A DNA stretch of 64,000 nucleotides from Caldilineaceae bacterium (GCA_020634815.1 JACKBA010000004.1:186001-250000); one strand, 5' to 3'. Shown: positions 8,721 to 18,377, numbered from the stretch's first letter. Program-made: numbers and translations. Notes: a model not told the origin generated them from the letters alone.

Positions 8721-9216
8721 GAGAGCGCTCCGTCGCATAGTGGGTTGGTTGATGGAATCGAACCGCTGCCGCCGCCATCGGGGACCGGCCAAAGGCCGCC
8801 TGATGCATGGTTGCGACAACGCATCCATTGTACGCGCAATCCTCGGTTCGCAAAAACCAGTCGCCTGTGCCGTCGGCATACCCCTCTTCCATCAACAATC
8901 AGCAATGAACAATCACCCATCCATAATTCGTCACCCCCTCACCTTGTCATCTCCTCATCCTCCTGCTGGGACGCCCCCGTCCACGCACCTCTTCCGGTAT
9001 GTGTCAATAGCTTTGAGACAACTTGGCTCCGGAAATTTGGAGGCACGCATAACGTTGACGGCGAAGCAGCGCTGCAATCAGAGCGTTCGCCGTGGACTAC
9101 CCATGAGTTTATTGTTACGAAGCATGCGGCCGTGCCGGCTTGGACGACCTGCGCCCTCCGCCAAGCGACAGTTACCGGACTATGGGGTACGCCGGCATGC
9201 CCTAGAGACTGTTTGA
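8721..9216. other. Intergenic stretch with word repeats, no gene recognised
   Basis: Positions 8889-8970 hold two low-complexity word runs: CAACAATCAGCAATGAACAATC, written here as CAATCA-like words, and CCCCTCACCTTGTCATC, which recurs near 40,700 and 57,550. The rest shows no start codon with ribosome-binding site and no recognisable protein. Open frames here on either strand are high-GC shadows. Confidence 0.5.
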
Positions 9217-9408
9217 AACTTTTCAAACGGTTTCTTAGGCCTGGTGACCGACCCGCGTGATGGCGTGCGCAAGCTGAGCGTTACGGTGACCATGCGCCCA
9301 TCCGACGATCGTTGGGGTGGTATGTTTCTGGGCGAGGATACCCTGCGTTCGCATCCGGCTGTCGTCGGCGGCGGGCCGCCCATCGCACGGGCCTCGCCTG
9401 CACAGTAG
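9217..9408 (+). pseudogene. C-terminal remnant of a protein-coding gene
   Basis: One frame, open from 9217 and ending at TAG 9406-9408, has strong third-position GC bias and reads like protein (LVTDPRDGVRKLSVTVTM, then RPSDDRWGGMFLGED). No start codon or ribosome-binding site begins it, and the upstream frame is closed by a stop at 9214-9216. It looks like the last 60 or so residues of a truncated gene. I do not recognise the parent family. Confidence 0.35.
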
Positions 9409-9565
9409 TGACCTCTGCTGCACGCTGCACGGCTATTCAAACCTCAAGTGGCGGTCAAAATTGAGAATGCAGGTTGTGCGCGGCGGTCGAACTACACGAT
9501 CACCGTGTCGATACGGTTGCTTGAAGGCATTGGTGTCGCCTGGAGTCTTCCTTGTCGGCGTGCTG

Positions 9566-10156
9566 TCAGCGCGGCGCGTGTGGTGGCAGATCGCGAACCT
9601 TGGCGAAGATCATTGTATTGCGCAACTCCAGCGTCAGGTGATGGCGCCGGTGGTTGCGCAGGATGGCCTCGAGGTCGAAGCCGGCGCGGCGGGCGACGGC
9701 CGCGCTGCGTGTGTTGCGCTCGTCGCAGTGAATCTCGACGCGGTGCGCGCCCAACGTGTCGAAGGCAAAGGCGGTGATGGCGTCGACCGCCTCTGTGATG
9801 TAGCCCTGCCCCGCCAGCGAGGTGCGCACCCAGTAGCCGATCTCCACCGACGGCACCTCCCAGTCGATGCGATGCATGCCACTGTTGCCGACGTACTCGT
9901 CGGTATCTTTGCGCCACAGGGTGAGCGTGAGCGACTCGCGGGTCAGCCAGCCGGCGGCGGCGCGGCGCGCAAATTCCTCGGTTTCGGCCAGGGGCGGCGT
10001 TTCGACCGCCCAGGGCATCCACGGGCGCAATTCCGCCAGCGACTCGACGACGGCCGCGTTGATGGCCGGCCCGTCGCCCGGCCGCGGCGCACGGATGATC
10101 AGTCGCTCGCTCTCGAAGCTGTCGGGAAGATCGAGGAGGATGGGGCGCTCAGTCAT
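9566..10156 (-). CDS. GNAT acetyltransferase, RimJ/RimL-like
   Basis: 196 residues over a single GNAT domain of the RimJ/RimL type: N-terminal ESERLIIRAPRPGDGPAINA, the EYVGNSGMH strand, EIGYWVRTSLAGQGYITEA (acetyl-CoA-binding R/Q-x-x-G-x-G/A region) and HCDERNTRSAAVARRAGF. The family acetylates the N-terminal amine of ribosomal proteins or small substrates. Its ATG overlaps the TGA of the upstream small gene as ATGA, so it is the last gene of the parA operon. The link between acetylation and the ParA protein is unknown. Confidence 0.87.
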   Translation of the reverse strand: MTERPILLDLPDSFESERLIIRAPRPGDGPAINAAVVESLAELRPWMPWAVETPPLAETEEFARRAAAGWLTRESLTLTLWRKDTDEYVGNSGMHRIDWEVPSVEIGYWVRTSLAGQGYITEAVDAITAFAFDTLGAHRVEIHCDERNTRSAAVARRAGFDLEAILRNHRRHHLTLELRNTMIFAKVRDLPPHAPR

Positions 10157-10569
10157 GGCGCGAGTTTGATGCGCTTGAAATAGGCGGTCTTCTCGTTGTG
10201 GCGCGGATCGGTGATGCTGACCATCTCCCAGCCTTCGGCGCCGGCCTGCGCCAGATAGTCCGTGAGCGAGGTCGACCCCTTCCAGTTGCTCAGTTCGCGA
10301 CCATTGACCGACCGCACGCGCCAGCCGCGGTAGTCGCGGAAAACGACCTCGCGGTATTCCCATTCGACTTGAACGGGCGGTGGGGCAACGGGCGCAGGCG
10401 CGGCCGCTGCGGCCTTCGCCGTCTTCGTGCGCGGGGTACGCGGTTTGCGGGCCGCCGGCGCCGGCTTCGGTGGCTCCACGCCCACCATGTCGATGGCCGC
10501 GGCATCGGCAGCGGTGGCGCCGCCCAAAATATCGCCCAGCACGTCGGGTGTCTGCTTACGCGCGCTCAT
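10153..10569 (-). CDS. Small protein with Ala/Pro-rich linker and DUF4177-like C-terminus
   Basis: 138 residues. A short acidic N-terminus (TPDVLGDILGG) is followed by a Lys/Arg/Ala/Pro-rich linker (about 30-72), then a compact domain with WEYREVVFRDYRGWRVRSVN and LAQAGAEGWEMVSI, the pattern of the small DUF4177 family. The ATG overlaps the 3' end of parA by 14 bases and the stop overlaps the next gene by 4, so all three genes are tightly coupled. The basic linker may bind nucleic acid or the ParA partner; this is inference. Confidence 0.65.
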   Translation of the reverse strand: MSARKQTPDVLGDILGGATAADAAAIDMVGVEPPKPAPAARKPRTPRTKTAKAAAAAPAPVAPPPVQVEWEYREVVFRDYRGWRVRSVNGRELSNWKGSTSLTDYLAQAGAEGWEMVSITDPRHNEKTAYFKRIKLAP

Positions 10570-11305
10570 CGTCCACGATCCTTTCCGCCAGCGTCCGGTA
10601 ATCCTCGGCGCCGGTCGATGTGGCTGCATACTCGAAAATCGTCTGCCCGTAGCCCGGCGCTTCGGAGAGGCGCACGTTATAGCGGATGGGCCGGCACAAC
10701 TGCGGGCCGAAGTGTGTCTGCAACTGGGCCAGGATCTCGTCCGACTTGCGCACGCGGCGGTCGAAGAAAGTGGGGACCACGTAGCGCAATGCCAACGCGT
10801 CATGATAGCGACGAATGGCAGCCAGGCTCTTGGTGAATTCCTGCAAGCCCTGCAACGCCATCACTTCCAGCGCTACCGGCGTCATGACCTCATCGGCGTA
10901 GAAGAGCGCGTTCACCGTGAGCACATCCCAGCCCGGCGCAGTATCGACAATGACATAATCGAACGCGCCGTCAAGCGGGCTCAGCGCCTCGGCCAGTGTC
11001 TGCTCGCCCCCGAACTCTTTGCGGTCGATGACACGTTTGAGCCCGGCCAGCGCGCGCCCGCCGGCCAGCAGACCCAGCCCCGGCCGCGCCTCGATGACGG
11101 CCTCCGCCGCGCCCATCTCGCCGTTGACCACTTCGGTCACGCCGTGCTCGCCCGCCACGCCCAGCATCTTGGCCGACTGGCCCTGCGTGTCCATGTCGAT
11201 CAGCAGCACGGTGCGCCCGCGCGCGGCCAGCGCGCTCGCCAGGTTGACCGCCGTCGTTGTCTTGCCGACCCCGCCCTTGGACAGGGCAATTGCCATGCGT
11301 CGCAT
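10556..11305 (-). CDS. ParA/Soj-family ATPase, orphan
   Basis: 249 residues. It has a deviant Walker A motif near the N-terminus (SKGGVGKTTTAVNLASALA), the A' motif (LLIDMDTQGQS) and Walker B-like YVIVDTAPGWD. Such ATPases form dimers on the nucleoid and position plasmids, chromosomes or protein assemblies. No ParB gene or parS-like site is seen nearby, so this copy probably positions something other than DNA, or acts with the small coupled protein downstream. The start at 11305 is chosen because GGGAGGAG lies about 10 bases upstream; a second in-frame ATG follows at 11296. Confidence 0.88.
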   Translation of the reverse strand: MRRMAIALSKGGVGKTTTAVNLASALAARGRTVLLIDMDTQGQSAKMLGVAGEHGVTEVVNGEMGAAEAVIEARPGLGLLAGGRALAGLKRVIDRKEFGGEQTLAEALSPLDGAFDYVIVDTAPGWDVLTVNALFYADEVMTPVALEVMALQGLQEFTKSLAAIRRYHDALALRYVVPTFFDRRVRKSDEILAQLQTHFGPQLCRPIRYNVRLSEAPGYGQTIFEYAATSTGAEDYRTLAERIVDDERA

Positions 11306-11503
11306 CGTCGTTTGCTCCTCCCTGCGATTGTACAACGGATTCGATTCGTCTGGGAATTGTGCAATTCAGCCGTTGCAAGGGCGGCAAAATCGGGCTTTTC
11401 TCAACTGGAAAAGGGCACGGTGTTTTTGCTGTCGCCGCCCTCGGTGCGCTACTATGTGCCCCTGGCGCTGCACAATGCGCCCCATGAAGGAGCAAGGATT
11501 CTC

Positions 11504-12358
11504 GTGACACAGGAAACCACTGGGGGTACGCACATCGCCGCTCACGCCGATTCGCCTGTTTCAGCCCGGCGACCTGTACGATTCTCGCTGCCCGTCGTGG
11601 CGGTGTTGCTGGCCGGACTCTTGCTGTTGAGCGCGTGCGGCGGTGGCGGCGACGAGCCGACGCGCACGCCGATTCCCACCTGGACGCCAACGCCGGCCGG
11701 CGCCGCGCCCGAGGGCGGCCAGTTCGAGCAGCAACAGGCCGCGCCCGCCGCCGTGCAGGGTGCGCCGGCCCAGCCCGGCCAGCAGGCAGTCGATCCGACG
11801 CAGATCGCGGCGGCCATCGCCACGGACACGCCGACGCCCACACCGCTGCCCACGGAGACACCGACGCCCGAGCCAACCGCCACGCCCACCGAGACACCGA
11901 CCGTCACGCCGACGCCGCTGCCGACCGAGACGCCCACGCCCGAGCCTTCGCCCACGCCGACACCGGAGCCGGTCTTCCCCTTTACTCTGGAGTCGGCGGA
12001 GAAGTTCCCGACCGAGTCGCTGGCGCCCAACGTCGTCCGCATCTACGCCTACATCTACTCGCCGGACGAGTTCGGCCTGGGCGGCTACTCGCTGAGCGTG
12101 CAGCACAACGGCTCGCAACTGGTCGTCGACGAGGTTTCCACCGCCGGCCTGCCCGAGCAGACGCGGACGGACATGGGGCCGTACACGCGCTTCACCAACT
12201 TCAACGTCGTCTTTGTGGAGCCGCAGGCAGGCGAATGGCGCATCCAGTTGCTCGACCCGCAGGGCGTGCCGGCAGGGACCGAAGCCATCTTCAACCTCTC
12301 GGCTGACGAGAATACGCGTGAACTGTATGTACGCTACGTGGAGAAGACGGACGCCTGA
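11504..12358 (+). CDS. Lipoprotein with Thr-Pro-rich linker and C-terminal beta domain
   Basis: 284 residues from a GTG start; AAGGAG lies 11 bases upstream. A positively charged N-terminus (SARRPVRFS), a hydrophobic core and lipobox LLSAC mark it as a lipoprotein. A long Thr/Pro/Glu repeat (about 105-155) forms a wall-spanning linker, and the last 120 residues look like a beta-sandwich (YSLSVQHNGSQLVVDEVSTA). The family is unknown. Such linkers are common in Chloroflexota surface proteins. It is convergent with the SH3-domain gene; a strong bidirectional terminator separates the two. Confidence 0.75.
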   Translation: MTQETTGGTHIAAHADSPVSARRPVRFSLPVVAVLLAGLLLLSACGGGGDEPTRTPIPTWTPTPAGAAPEGGQFEQQQAAPAAVQGAPAQPGQQAVDPTQIAAAIATDTPTPTPLPTETPTPEPTATPTETPTVTPTPLPTETPTPEPSPTPTPEPVFPFTLESAEKFPTESLAPNVVRIYAYIYSPDEFGLGGYSLSVQHNGSQLVVDEVSTAGLPEQTRTDMGPYTRFTNFNVVFVEPQAGEWRIQLLDPQGVPAGTEAIFNLSADENTRELYVRYVEKTDA

Positions 12359-12385
12359 GCGCACCACCGTGCGGCATCCCGCCCC

Positions 12386-12406
12386 GTAGTGACGACTTCA
12401 GTCGTT
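12386..12406. repeat. Dispersed palindromic repeat GTAGTGACGACTTCAGTCGTT
   Basis: A core ACGACT-TCA-GTCGT palindrome preceded by GTAGTG. Two related copies in inverted orientation occur at 63,600-63,653, so this is a dispersed small hairpin element rather than a local operator. Confidence 0.6.
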
Positions 12407-12429
12407 GAAAACATGATTCGGTAACAAAG

Positions 12430-12469
12430 AAAACGGGGCGGCGAGTCATCACACTCGCCGCCCCGTTTT
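12430..12469. terminator. Bidirectional intrinsic terminator
   Basis: Perfect 17-base stem (AAAACGGGGCGGCGAGT and its complement) with the six-base loop CATCAC. The A tract at one side and T tract at the other give a U-run in both directions. It lies between the convergent stops at 12358 and 12513. Confidence 0.92.
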
Positions 12470-12512
12470 GCGTTGTCCAGAGGAGCCTGCTTTTACAGGC
12501 CACCGCCCGCAC

Positions 12513-14258
12513 CTAGAACTGCAAATTCCACCGGTCCTTCTCGACTGGGTCGGGAACGAACCAGATCCACAGGTCGCGCTCTTCCTTCTCGGCAATGACG
12601 AACTCAGCGTTGTCGGACAGCCCGCGCCACGGCGTGCTGACGCTAAAGGCAACCGTGCCCGGATAGACCAGGATCGCCACGGCGTCGCCCGGCATCAGGT
12701 CCCACTCGCCGCTGAGATTTTCGCGCTCGGGCCGGTAGCGCTGGTCCAGCGTGAAGCGAATCTGCTGGTCGAACGGGTTGTTGACGACGATGCGCGCCAA
12801 CCCCTCCGGCACCTGGGGCGTCTCGGGCGTGGGGGTGCTTTCCTCGGTCGGTGCCGTTTCGTCGGTGGCCGGGGCCGCTTCCTCGACCGCAACCGGCGCC
12901 GCCTCTTCCGCCGCAGGCGCGGCTTCGGTCTCCACGGGCGCCGGCGTGTCGACAACCGGCGGTGCAGCTTCGGCTACGGGCGCCTCGGTGGCCTCCGGCG
13001 TCGCTTCGGCTGGCGCTTCGGTCGCCTCGGCCACGGGCAGGCCGATGACCGGCAATGCTGTCAGGTCACCTTCACACAGGATGTACTCCGGGTCGGATGT
13101 CACCCAGCCATCGCGGGCGACGCGCTCGGTGACCTTCATCCAACTCGCTGCGCCATCGACGGCCGTCACCACCACCGATCCCGGCTCGGTCTCCGTGCCG
13201 CGGATCTTGGCGATGATGTCGAATTCCAGGCCGGGGCCGCTGCGCACGTTGAGCGTCGGCACACGCAGGCGGCACAGCGCCTGCGGCGGCGGCTTAATCG
13301 TCTCGCCGCTGCTGGCGATGACACCCTGCAAGCCAAGGCCGGTGAGCTGCGTGCCATTCGGGCCCGCGCTGTCGTTGCGCACCAGGCCGTAGTAGTAGCC
13401 CGCCTCCACGCCCTGTGGCGCCCACTCGCAGATGCTCTGCGTGCCGGCCACGATGCAACTGCGCAACTGGACGATCACCGGCACCTCCGGGTTGACCGCG
13501 ATCTCCTGGACGGAGGAAGGCGCTACCTCGAAGACCTCGTTGTTGACGATGACCGACTCACGCTCGCCCGTGCGGTTCTGAATCCAGATCTGGTTGGAGG
13601 GCGGGGCGCCGGCCTCCTGCAAGGCCAGGCTGATCTCGTCGCCCAGTTCCTGGCCGATGATCACCTCGTAGAAGCCATCGCGCGTCAGGAGATAGGGGTC
13701 CCAGAAGCAGCCCGCATCGGCGTCGCTCTTGCTGGCCTCGCAGTTGAAGAGGTTCAGCACGGCCGTCTCGCGCGGCAACTCCAGGCTCAGCGCGCGCAGC
13801 GGGGCGATTTCGTAGGTCTGCCCCTCGACAAAGAAGCGGACCTGTGCGTCGGTGCGGTTGGCGAGGATCGTGCCCTCCAGGATGCCGCTGTACTCCTCGT
13901 CCAGCGCAGTCGCATCGGCCGTCGCGGCAGGCTCCGGCAGCAGTTGCCCAGCAGCGCCCGTGGCGGTGAGCGCAGTCGTTGCCGTCAGAACTGTCGCCGG
14001 CGTGAGAATTGTCGTGTTCGTCAGCGGTGCGGTCGCAGTCAATGCCTGGGTCGTCGTGACCTGGGCGCTCTGTTGCACGGCCGGCTGGGCTGGCGTTCGT
14101 AGCGGGCGCTGCCCGGTCGATGGGGCGCTCCCGGTCTCGGTCTGCTCGTACGTGCGGATTTGCGTTGTGAAGTCGGGTGAGAGCGGGGCGGCTGTCGCCG
14201 GCAGGGGAACCAGCATGACTGCGCCCAGCACGAGCAGTGGTAGCAATGCTTTCGTCAT
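12513..14258 (-). CDS. Secreted SH3b-domain protein
   Basis: 581 residues. It has an N-terminal signal peptide (residues 1-23, ending ATAAP), a low-complexity Thr/Ala segment, and two related beta-rich parts (about 125-290) each with a Cys pair. A bacterial SH3 domain lies at about 330-390 (VPTLNVRSGPGLEFDIIAKI ... DGWV). A long Ala/Glu/Pro linker (about 405-490) leads to a final beta domain (IVVNNPFDQQIRFTLDQ ... IWFVPD). SH3b domains commonly bind cell-wall peptides, so a wall-associated role is likely. No catalytic domain is visible. Its own terminator is at 12430-12469. Confidence 0.8.
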   Translation of the reverse strand: MTKALLPLLVLGAVMLVPLPATAAPLSPDFTTQIRTYEQTETGSAPSTGQRPLRTPAQPAVQQSAQVTTTQALTATAPLTNTTILTPATVLTATTALTATGAAGQLLPEPAATADATALDEEYSGILEGTILANRTDAQVRFFVEGQTYEIAPLRALSLELPRETAVLNLFNCEASKSDADAGCFWDPYLLTRDGFYEVIIGQELGDEISLALQEAGAPPSNQIWIQNRTGERESVIVNNEVFEVAPSSVQEIAVNPEVPVIVQLRSCIVAGTQSICEWAPQGVEAGYYYGLVRNDSAGPNGTQLTGLGLQGVIASSGETIKPPPQALCRLRVPTLNVRSGPGLEFDIIAKIRGTETEPGSVVVTAVDGAASWMKVTERVARDGWVTSDPEYILCEGDLTALPVIGLPVAEATEAPAEATPEATEAPVAEAAPPVVDTPAPVETEAAPAAEEAAPVAVEEAAPATDETAPTEESTPTPETPQVPEGLARIVVNNPFDQQIRFTLDQRYRPERENLSGEWDLMPGDAVAILVYPGTVAFSVSTPWRGLSDNAEFVIAEKEERDLWIWFVPDPVEKDRWNLQF

Positions 14259-14583
14259 ATAAGAACTCGTCGTTACTTTCTAGTCGCTGGGTTCGACGTG
14301 GATCGTTTGCGTACAGTATAGGCGCGAAACCGGGGCTTGACTTCCTGTTTTCCCTGTTGCGACCCTACACGTACAGTACGTCGACACTACATTTACCTCA
14401 CCGCACAACGGCGCAGTGAGGCAACCAGCTATCTCTCTAAAACGTCCTGTCCGGCGCAAAGGTTTCTGAGAAAACGGCAAGTTTTGCACCGGAAGCGTAA
14501 TTTCTGGCAATTGGATTTGCCAATAAGAAAGGCGCGGGACCTTGCCCCGCGCCCTGCTTATTTTTATTCTCGGTCGTGTGCGT
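14259..14583. other. Intergenic region with promoter-like elements and the rpmG terminator
   Basis: On the minus strand a TATACT -10-like box (14315-14320) lies about 57 bases before the SH3-protein start; no good -35 is seen. The 8-base word GTACAGTA occurs at 14311 and again exactly 60 bases on at 14371, the second inside a small palindrome (ACGTACAGTACGT), possibly operator half-sites. No gene is seen. The rpmG terminator lies at the far end. Confidence 0.35.
14531..14553 (-). terminator. Intrinsic terminator after rpmG
   Basis: On the minus strand: GGCGCGGG, a short loop, CCCGCGCC, then TTTCTTATT. The 8-base GC stem with a T-rich tail lies 31 bases beyond the rpmG stop and ends the hisZ-to-rpmG run of minus-strand genes. 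Confidence 0.85.
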
Positions 14584-14745
14584 TCACTTCGCTTCGCGAT
14601 AGATTACGTGGCGGCGCACAATCGGGTCATACTTGCGCAGTTCGATCCGGTTCGGATCGTTGCGGCGATTCTTTGTGGTCAGATACATGTGCGCGCTCTC
14701 GGTGCTGCGCATCTTGATAATCTGGCGTGGACCCTTCTTAGCCAT
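14584..14745 (-). CDS. rpmG: 50S ribosomal protein L33
   Basis: 53 residues: MAKKGPRQIIKMRSTESAH, then YLTTKNRRNDPNRIELRKYD and a basic end PIVRRHVIYREAK. This is the normal length and pattern of bacterial L33, in the form without zinc-binding Cys pairs. It is a component of the large ribosomal subunit near the E site. GGAGAG lies just upstream of the ATG. It is preceded by mtnP on the same strand (107-base gap) and followed by an intrinsic terminator. Confidence 0.95.
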   Translation of the reverse strand: MAKKGPRQIIKMRSTESAHMYLTTKNRRNDPNRIELRKYDPIVRRHVIYREAK

Positions 14746-14852
14746 ATCGCACTCTCCTTAGTTCTTCTGCCATAACCAACAAACAGGCAGTATAGCGCAT
14801 GTGTTCGGATGACGGCAAATCGCGCGCCCGCTGGCGGCAATCACTTCGTACG

Positions 14853-15737
<885 letters not shown>

Positions 15738-15785
15738 AGTTCTCTCCGTGTTTGTGCGGATGGATTGTGTTCCGGTGGCGCCGGC

Positions 15786-16334
15786 CTAGCCGTTCCACAC
15801 CGGCATATGCGCGTCCGGGATGGCGTCGAGCCGCGGGTTGGCCTGGTCGCGGCCGGACAGGATCGGCGCCGTCGCGCCCCAGGCGACGGCCAGCGTCGGG
15901 TCGTCCCACGCCACGCCGAACTCATCCTTGCCGTTGTAATAGTTGTCGACCAGGTAGGTGAGCGTGGCGTCGGTCAGCGCATAGAAGCCGTGGGCCACGC
16001 CGCAGGGGATGAAGACGCCGAATTCGTTGCCCTCGCCCAGCTCCAGCACTTCGCTGGCCCCAAAGGTCGGCGAGCCGCGGCGCAGGTCGGCCAGCCCGAC
16101 GCGGATGCGCCCGCGTGGCACATACCAGTAATCGACCTGCTGGAAGTGATAGTGCAGCCCGCGCAACACGCCGGCGCGGCTGTCGCTGCGGTTGGTCTGC
16201 ACGATCTCCCAACTGCGCTCGGGGAACCAGTCCTTGCGGAAGGTTTCCAGAAAGCGCCCGCGCTCGTCGCCGAACGCGGTGAGTCGGGCAATTTTCAGCC
16301 CGGCGATGTGGCCGGACTCGACAATTTCGGTCAT
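15786..16334 (-). CDS. rfbC: dTDP-4-dehydrorhamnose 3,5-epimerase-like protein
   Basis: 182 residues forming the cupin-type RmlC fold: DERGRFLETFRKDW, VLRGLHYHFQQVDYWYVPRG (with the conserved catalytic His in RGLHYH), VFIPCGVAHGFYAL and YYNGKDEFGVAWDDP. It epimerises the C3 and C5 positions of dTDP-4-keto-6-deoxyglucose for dTDP-rhamnose or a related sugar. The other rml genes are not adjacent. It starts 7 bases after the hisG stop and is probably co-transcribed with it. The ATG at 16334 has GGAACC upstream. Confidence 0.9.
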   Translation of the reverse strand: MTEIVESGHIAGLKIARLTAFGDERGRFLETFRKDWFPERSWEIVQTNRSDSRAGVLRGLHYHFQQVDYWYVPRGRIRVGLADLRRGSPTFGASEVLELGEGNEFGVFIPCGVAHGFYALTDATLTYLVDNYYNGKDEFGVAWDDPTLAVAWGATAPILSGRDQANPRLDAIPDAHMPVWNG

Positions 16335-16341
16335 GGTTCCT

Positions 16342-17031
16342 CTACTTCTTGGCTGGCAGTGCAGCCGCTTCAGATGCCGCCAGGTGGCGGCGCAGCCGGC
16401 CCACCACCGCGTCGATGGCGGCGCGCTTGAGATGATAGGCCGCGCGGTTGGCAATCAGGACCGCCTGGATCTCCAAAATTGTACGCGTTTCCACCAGGCC
16501 GTTTGCTTTCAATGTGTTGCCAGATTCGACGATGTCGACGATCAGGTCGGCCAGCCCCACCAGCGGGCCGAGCTCCACCGAGCCGTTGAGCGCAATGATC
16601 TCGGCATTGACGCCGCGTGCCCGGAAAAAATCGGCCGTGAGGTTGGGGTACTTGGTGGCGACGCGCGGCTGGCTCTGGTAGCGCAGCGGCGTGTCGGGGC
16701 GATCGGCCGGCGCGGCCAGGCAGAGCCGGCAGAAGCCGAAGGGCAGCAGCAGCGGTTCGTAGACGTGACGGCGGCTCTCGCGCAACGTGTCCAGCCCGCA
16801 GATGCCCAGGTCGGCGGCGCCGTACTCCACGAAGGTCGGCACGTCCGATGGCTTGGCCATGACGTAGTGCACCGTGCCGTCGTCGCTGGCCAGGATGAGG
16901 CGGCGGCCATTCTCGCGGCCGGGCAGCGGCACGCCCGCTGCGGCAAAGAGATCGAGCGTCTGGTCGGCCAGGCGCCCCTTGGGCAGGGCGATCATGAGCG
17001 GCGCATCGGGCGCACCGTTGCGTTGCGTCAT
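16342..17031 (-). CDS. hisG: ATP phosphoribosyltransferase catalytic subunit, short form
   Basis: 229 residues, the short HisG lacking the C-terminal regulatory domain. The N-terminal IALPKGRLADQTLDLFAAAG, ADLGICGLDTL, and the PRPP-binding loop DLIVDIVESGNTLKANGL are visible. It catalyses the first step of histidine synthesis, joining ATP and PRPP. Short forms work only as hetero-octamers with HisZ, which is encoded immediately upstream: the HisZ stop and the HisG ATG overlap by four bases. The C-terminal ten residues (EAAALPAKK) are an unconserved tail. Confidence 0.95.
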   Translation of the reverse strand: MTQRNGAPDAPLMIALPKGRLADQTLDLFAAAGVPLPGRENGRRLILASDDGTVHYVMAKPSDVPTFVEYGAADLGICGLDTLRESRRHVYEPLLLPFGFCRLCLAAPADRPDTPLRYQSQPRVATKYPNLTADFFRARGVNAEIIALNGSVELGPLVGLADLIVDIVESGNTLKANGLVETRTILEIQAVLIANRAAYHLKRAAIDAVVGRLRRHLAASEAAALPAKK

Positions 17032-18377
17032 GCTTGCACCGCCTGCCGCGCGTCCGCCGCATCGTTTGTTGATCTCTCACCGGTCAAAGCTGACAGCAGG
17101 AGATCGGCCGTCTCGGCGTCGTCGCGACCCGCCACCGGCCGGCTGCCCGCCGCGCTGTAGAGCACCGGCTGCGCGTCGCTCCAGTCCAGCGCGTGGCTTG
17201 CGTCGGCTGCCTGCGCCGCCTGCCACAGCATGTCGCCGCTGCGCCCGTCCACCTCGACGGCGACGCGCAGGCCGCGCTGCCGAGCCGTCTCGACAAAGGC
17301 AAAGGCCGCGCGCCGGTTGCCGGCTGCGACGACGAGATCGGGCGCAATGGGCTGCGGCGCCGGCGCGGCCGTGCCGGCGCGCTGGGCGAGCAGTACGCGC
17401 TCCAGGCCAAAGGCGACGCCCACGGCCGGCATGGCTTTGCCGAACGCGCCGACGAGGTTGTCGTAGCGGCCGCCGCTGGCAATGCGAAAGCCCACGCCCG
17501 GCGCCAGCACCTCAAAGGTGATGCCGGTGTAGTAGCCCAGGTTGTGGATCTCGCTAAGGTCGAGCGTGACGCGGTCGAGGACATCGTACGCGGCCAGCGT
17601 CTCGCAGATTGCGCGCAGGTTCGCCACCGCTTCCTGCATGGCGACGTTGAGCGCCAGCCGCTCGGCGCGGCGCAAAATGTCGTCCACGTCGCTGCCGCCC
17701 AGGTGGGGCACTTCGGCCAGCGCGCGCTGCTGGCGCCGCGGCAGGCGGACGTCGCGCAGAAAGTCGTCGAGTTCGGGCTGGCTGTTGCGATCGATGGCCT
17801 GCGTCAGCCGCGCCTGCTGGGCGGGCGTCAACTGGAGTGAGCGCAGCAGCCCGTCGAAGTAGAGCATCTGCCCGACGACCAGGCGGTAGCTGGCGATGCC
17901 CACGCCATCCAGCGCCTGTGCCGTGAGCGCCAGCACCTCGGCGTCGGCGGCCGGCGCGGCGCTGCCCAGCAGCTCGACGCCTGCCTGCCAGAATTCGCGC
18001 TGCTGTCCGGCGCGCGACTCCACATCGCGGAAGACGTTGCCGGCGTAGCAGAAACGCTGCGGCGTGGCGACGTCGTGCAGGCGCGCGCCGGCCAGCCGCG
18101 CCACCGGGATGGTCATGTCGGGGCGCAGGGCGAGCATGCTGCCGTCGCGGTCGAGGAAGCGGCACAGCTCGGCCTGCTCCGCCCAACTGCCGCTGGCGAT
18201 CCACGTCTCGGCATACTCGAAGGCCGGCGTCACGACGTCGCTGTAGCCCCAGCGCCGAAAGAAGGCCAGCAGCGTATCCTCCAGAGTGCGGCGCTCGTAC
18301 GCCTCGCCCCAGAAATAATCCGCTACACCGGCGGGAATCTGGCCGGCGCCGGGCCGAGGCATGGTTTCGACGGTCAC
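17028..18377 (-). CDS. hisZ: ATP phosphoribosyltransferase regulatory subunit
   Basis: 449 residues from GTG 18377, or 444 from the in-frame ATG at 18362. It is a class II histidyl-tRNA synthetase-like core: PAGVADYFWGEAYERRTLED, DMTIPVARLAGARL (motif 2 region), REFWQAGVELLGS, and GGRYDNLVGAFGKAMPAVGVAF (motif 3-like). Position next to the short HisG, with ATGA overlap, identifies it as HisZ rather than HisS. It confers activity and histidine feedback on HisG. GTG is preferred because AAGGAAAGG lies about 9 bases upstream. The C-terminal third is the HisZ-type extra domain. Confidence 0.92.
   Translation of the reverse strand: MTVETMPRPGAGQIPAGVADYFWGEAYERRTLEDTLLAFFRRWGYSDVVTPAFEYAETWIASGSWAEQAELCRFLDRDGSMLALRPDMTIPVARLAGARLHDVATPQRFCYAGNVFRDVESRAGQQREFWQAGVELLGSAAPAADAEVLALTAQALDGVGIASYRLVVGQMLYFDGLLRSLQLTPAQQARLTQAIDRNSQPELDDFLRDVRLPRRQQRALAEVPHLGGSDVDDILRRAERLALNVAMQEAVANLRAICETLAAYDVLDRVTLDLSEIHNLGYYTGITFEVLAPGVGFRIASGGRYDNLVGAFGKAMPAVGVAFGLERVLLAQRAGTAAPAPQPIAPDLVVAAGNRRAAFAFVETARQRGLRVAVEVDGRSGDMLWQAAQAADASHALDWSDAQPVLYSAAGSRPVAGRDDAETADLLLSALTGERSTNDAADARQAVQA

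Noticed and set aside
7872..9260. Plus-strand open frame over the mrr-type gene and into the gap
   Set aside because: It is mostly the reverse of mrr and continues into low-complexity repeat; no coding evidence.
10427..11503. N-terminal extension of the Thr-Pro lipoprotein
   Set aside because: The frame runs antisense through parA; the GTG at 11504 has AAGGAG upstream and directly precedes the lipoprotein signal.
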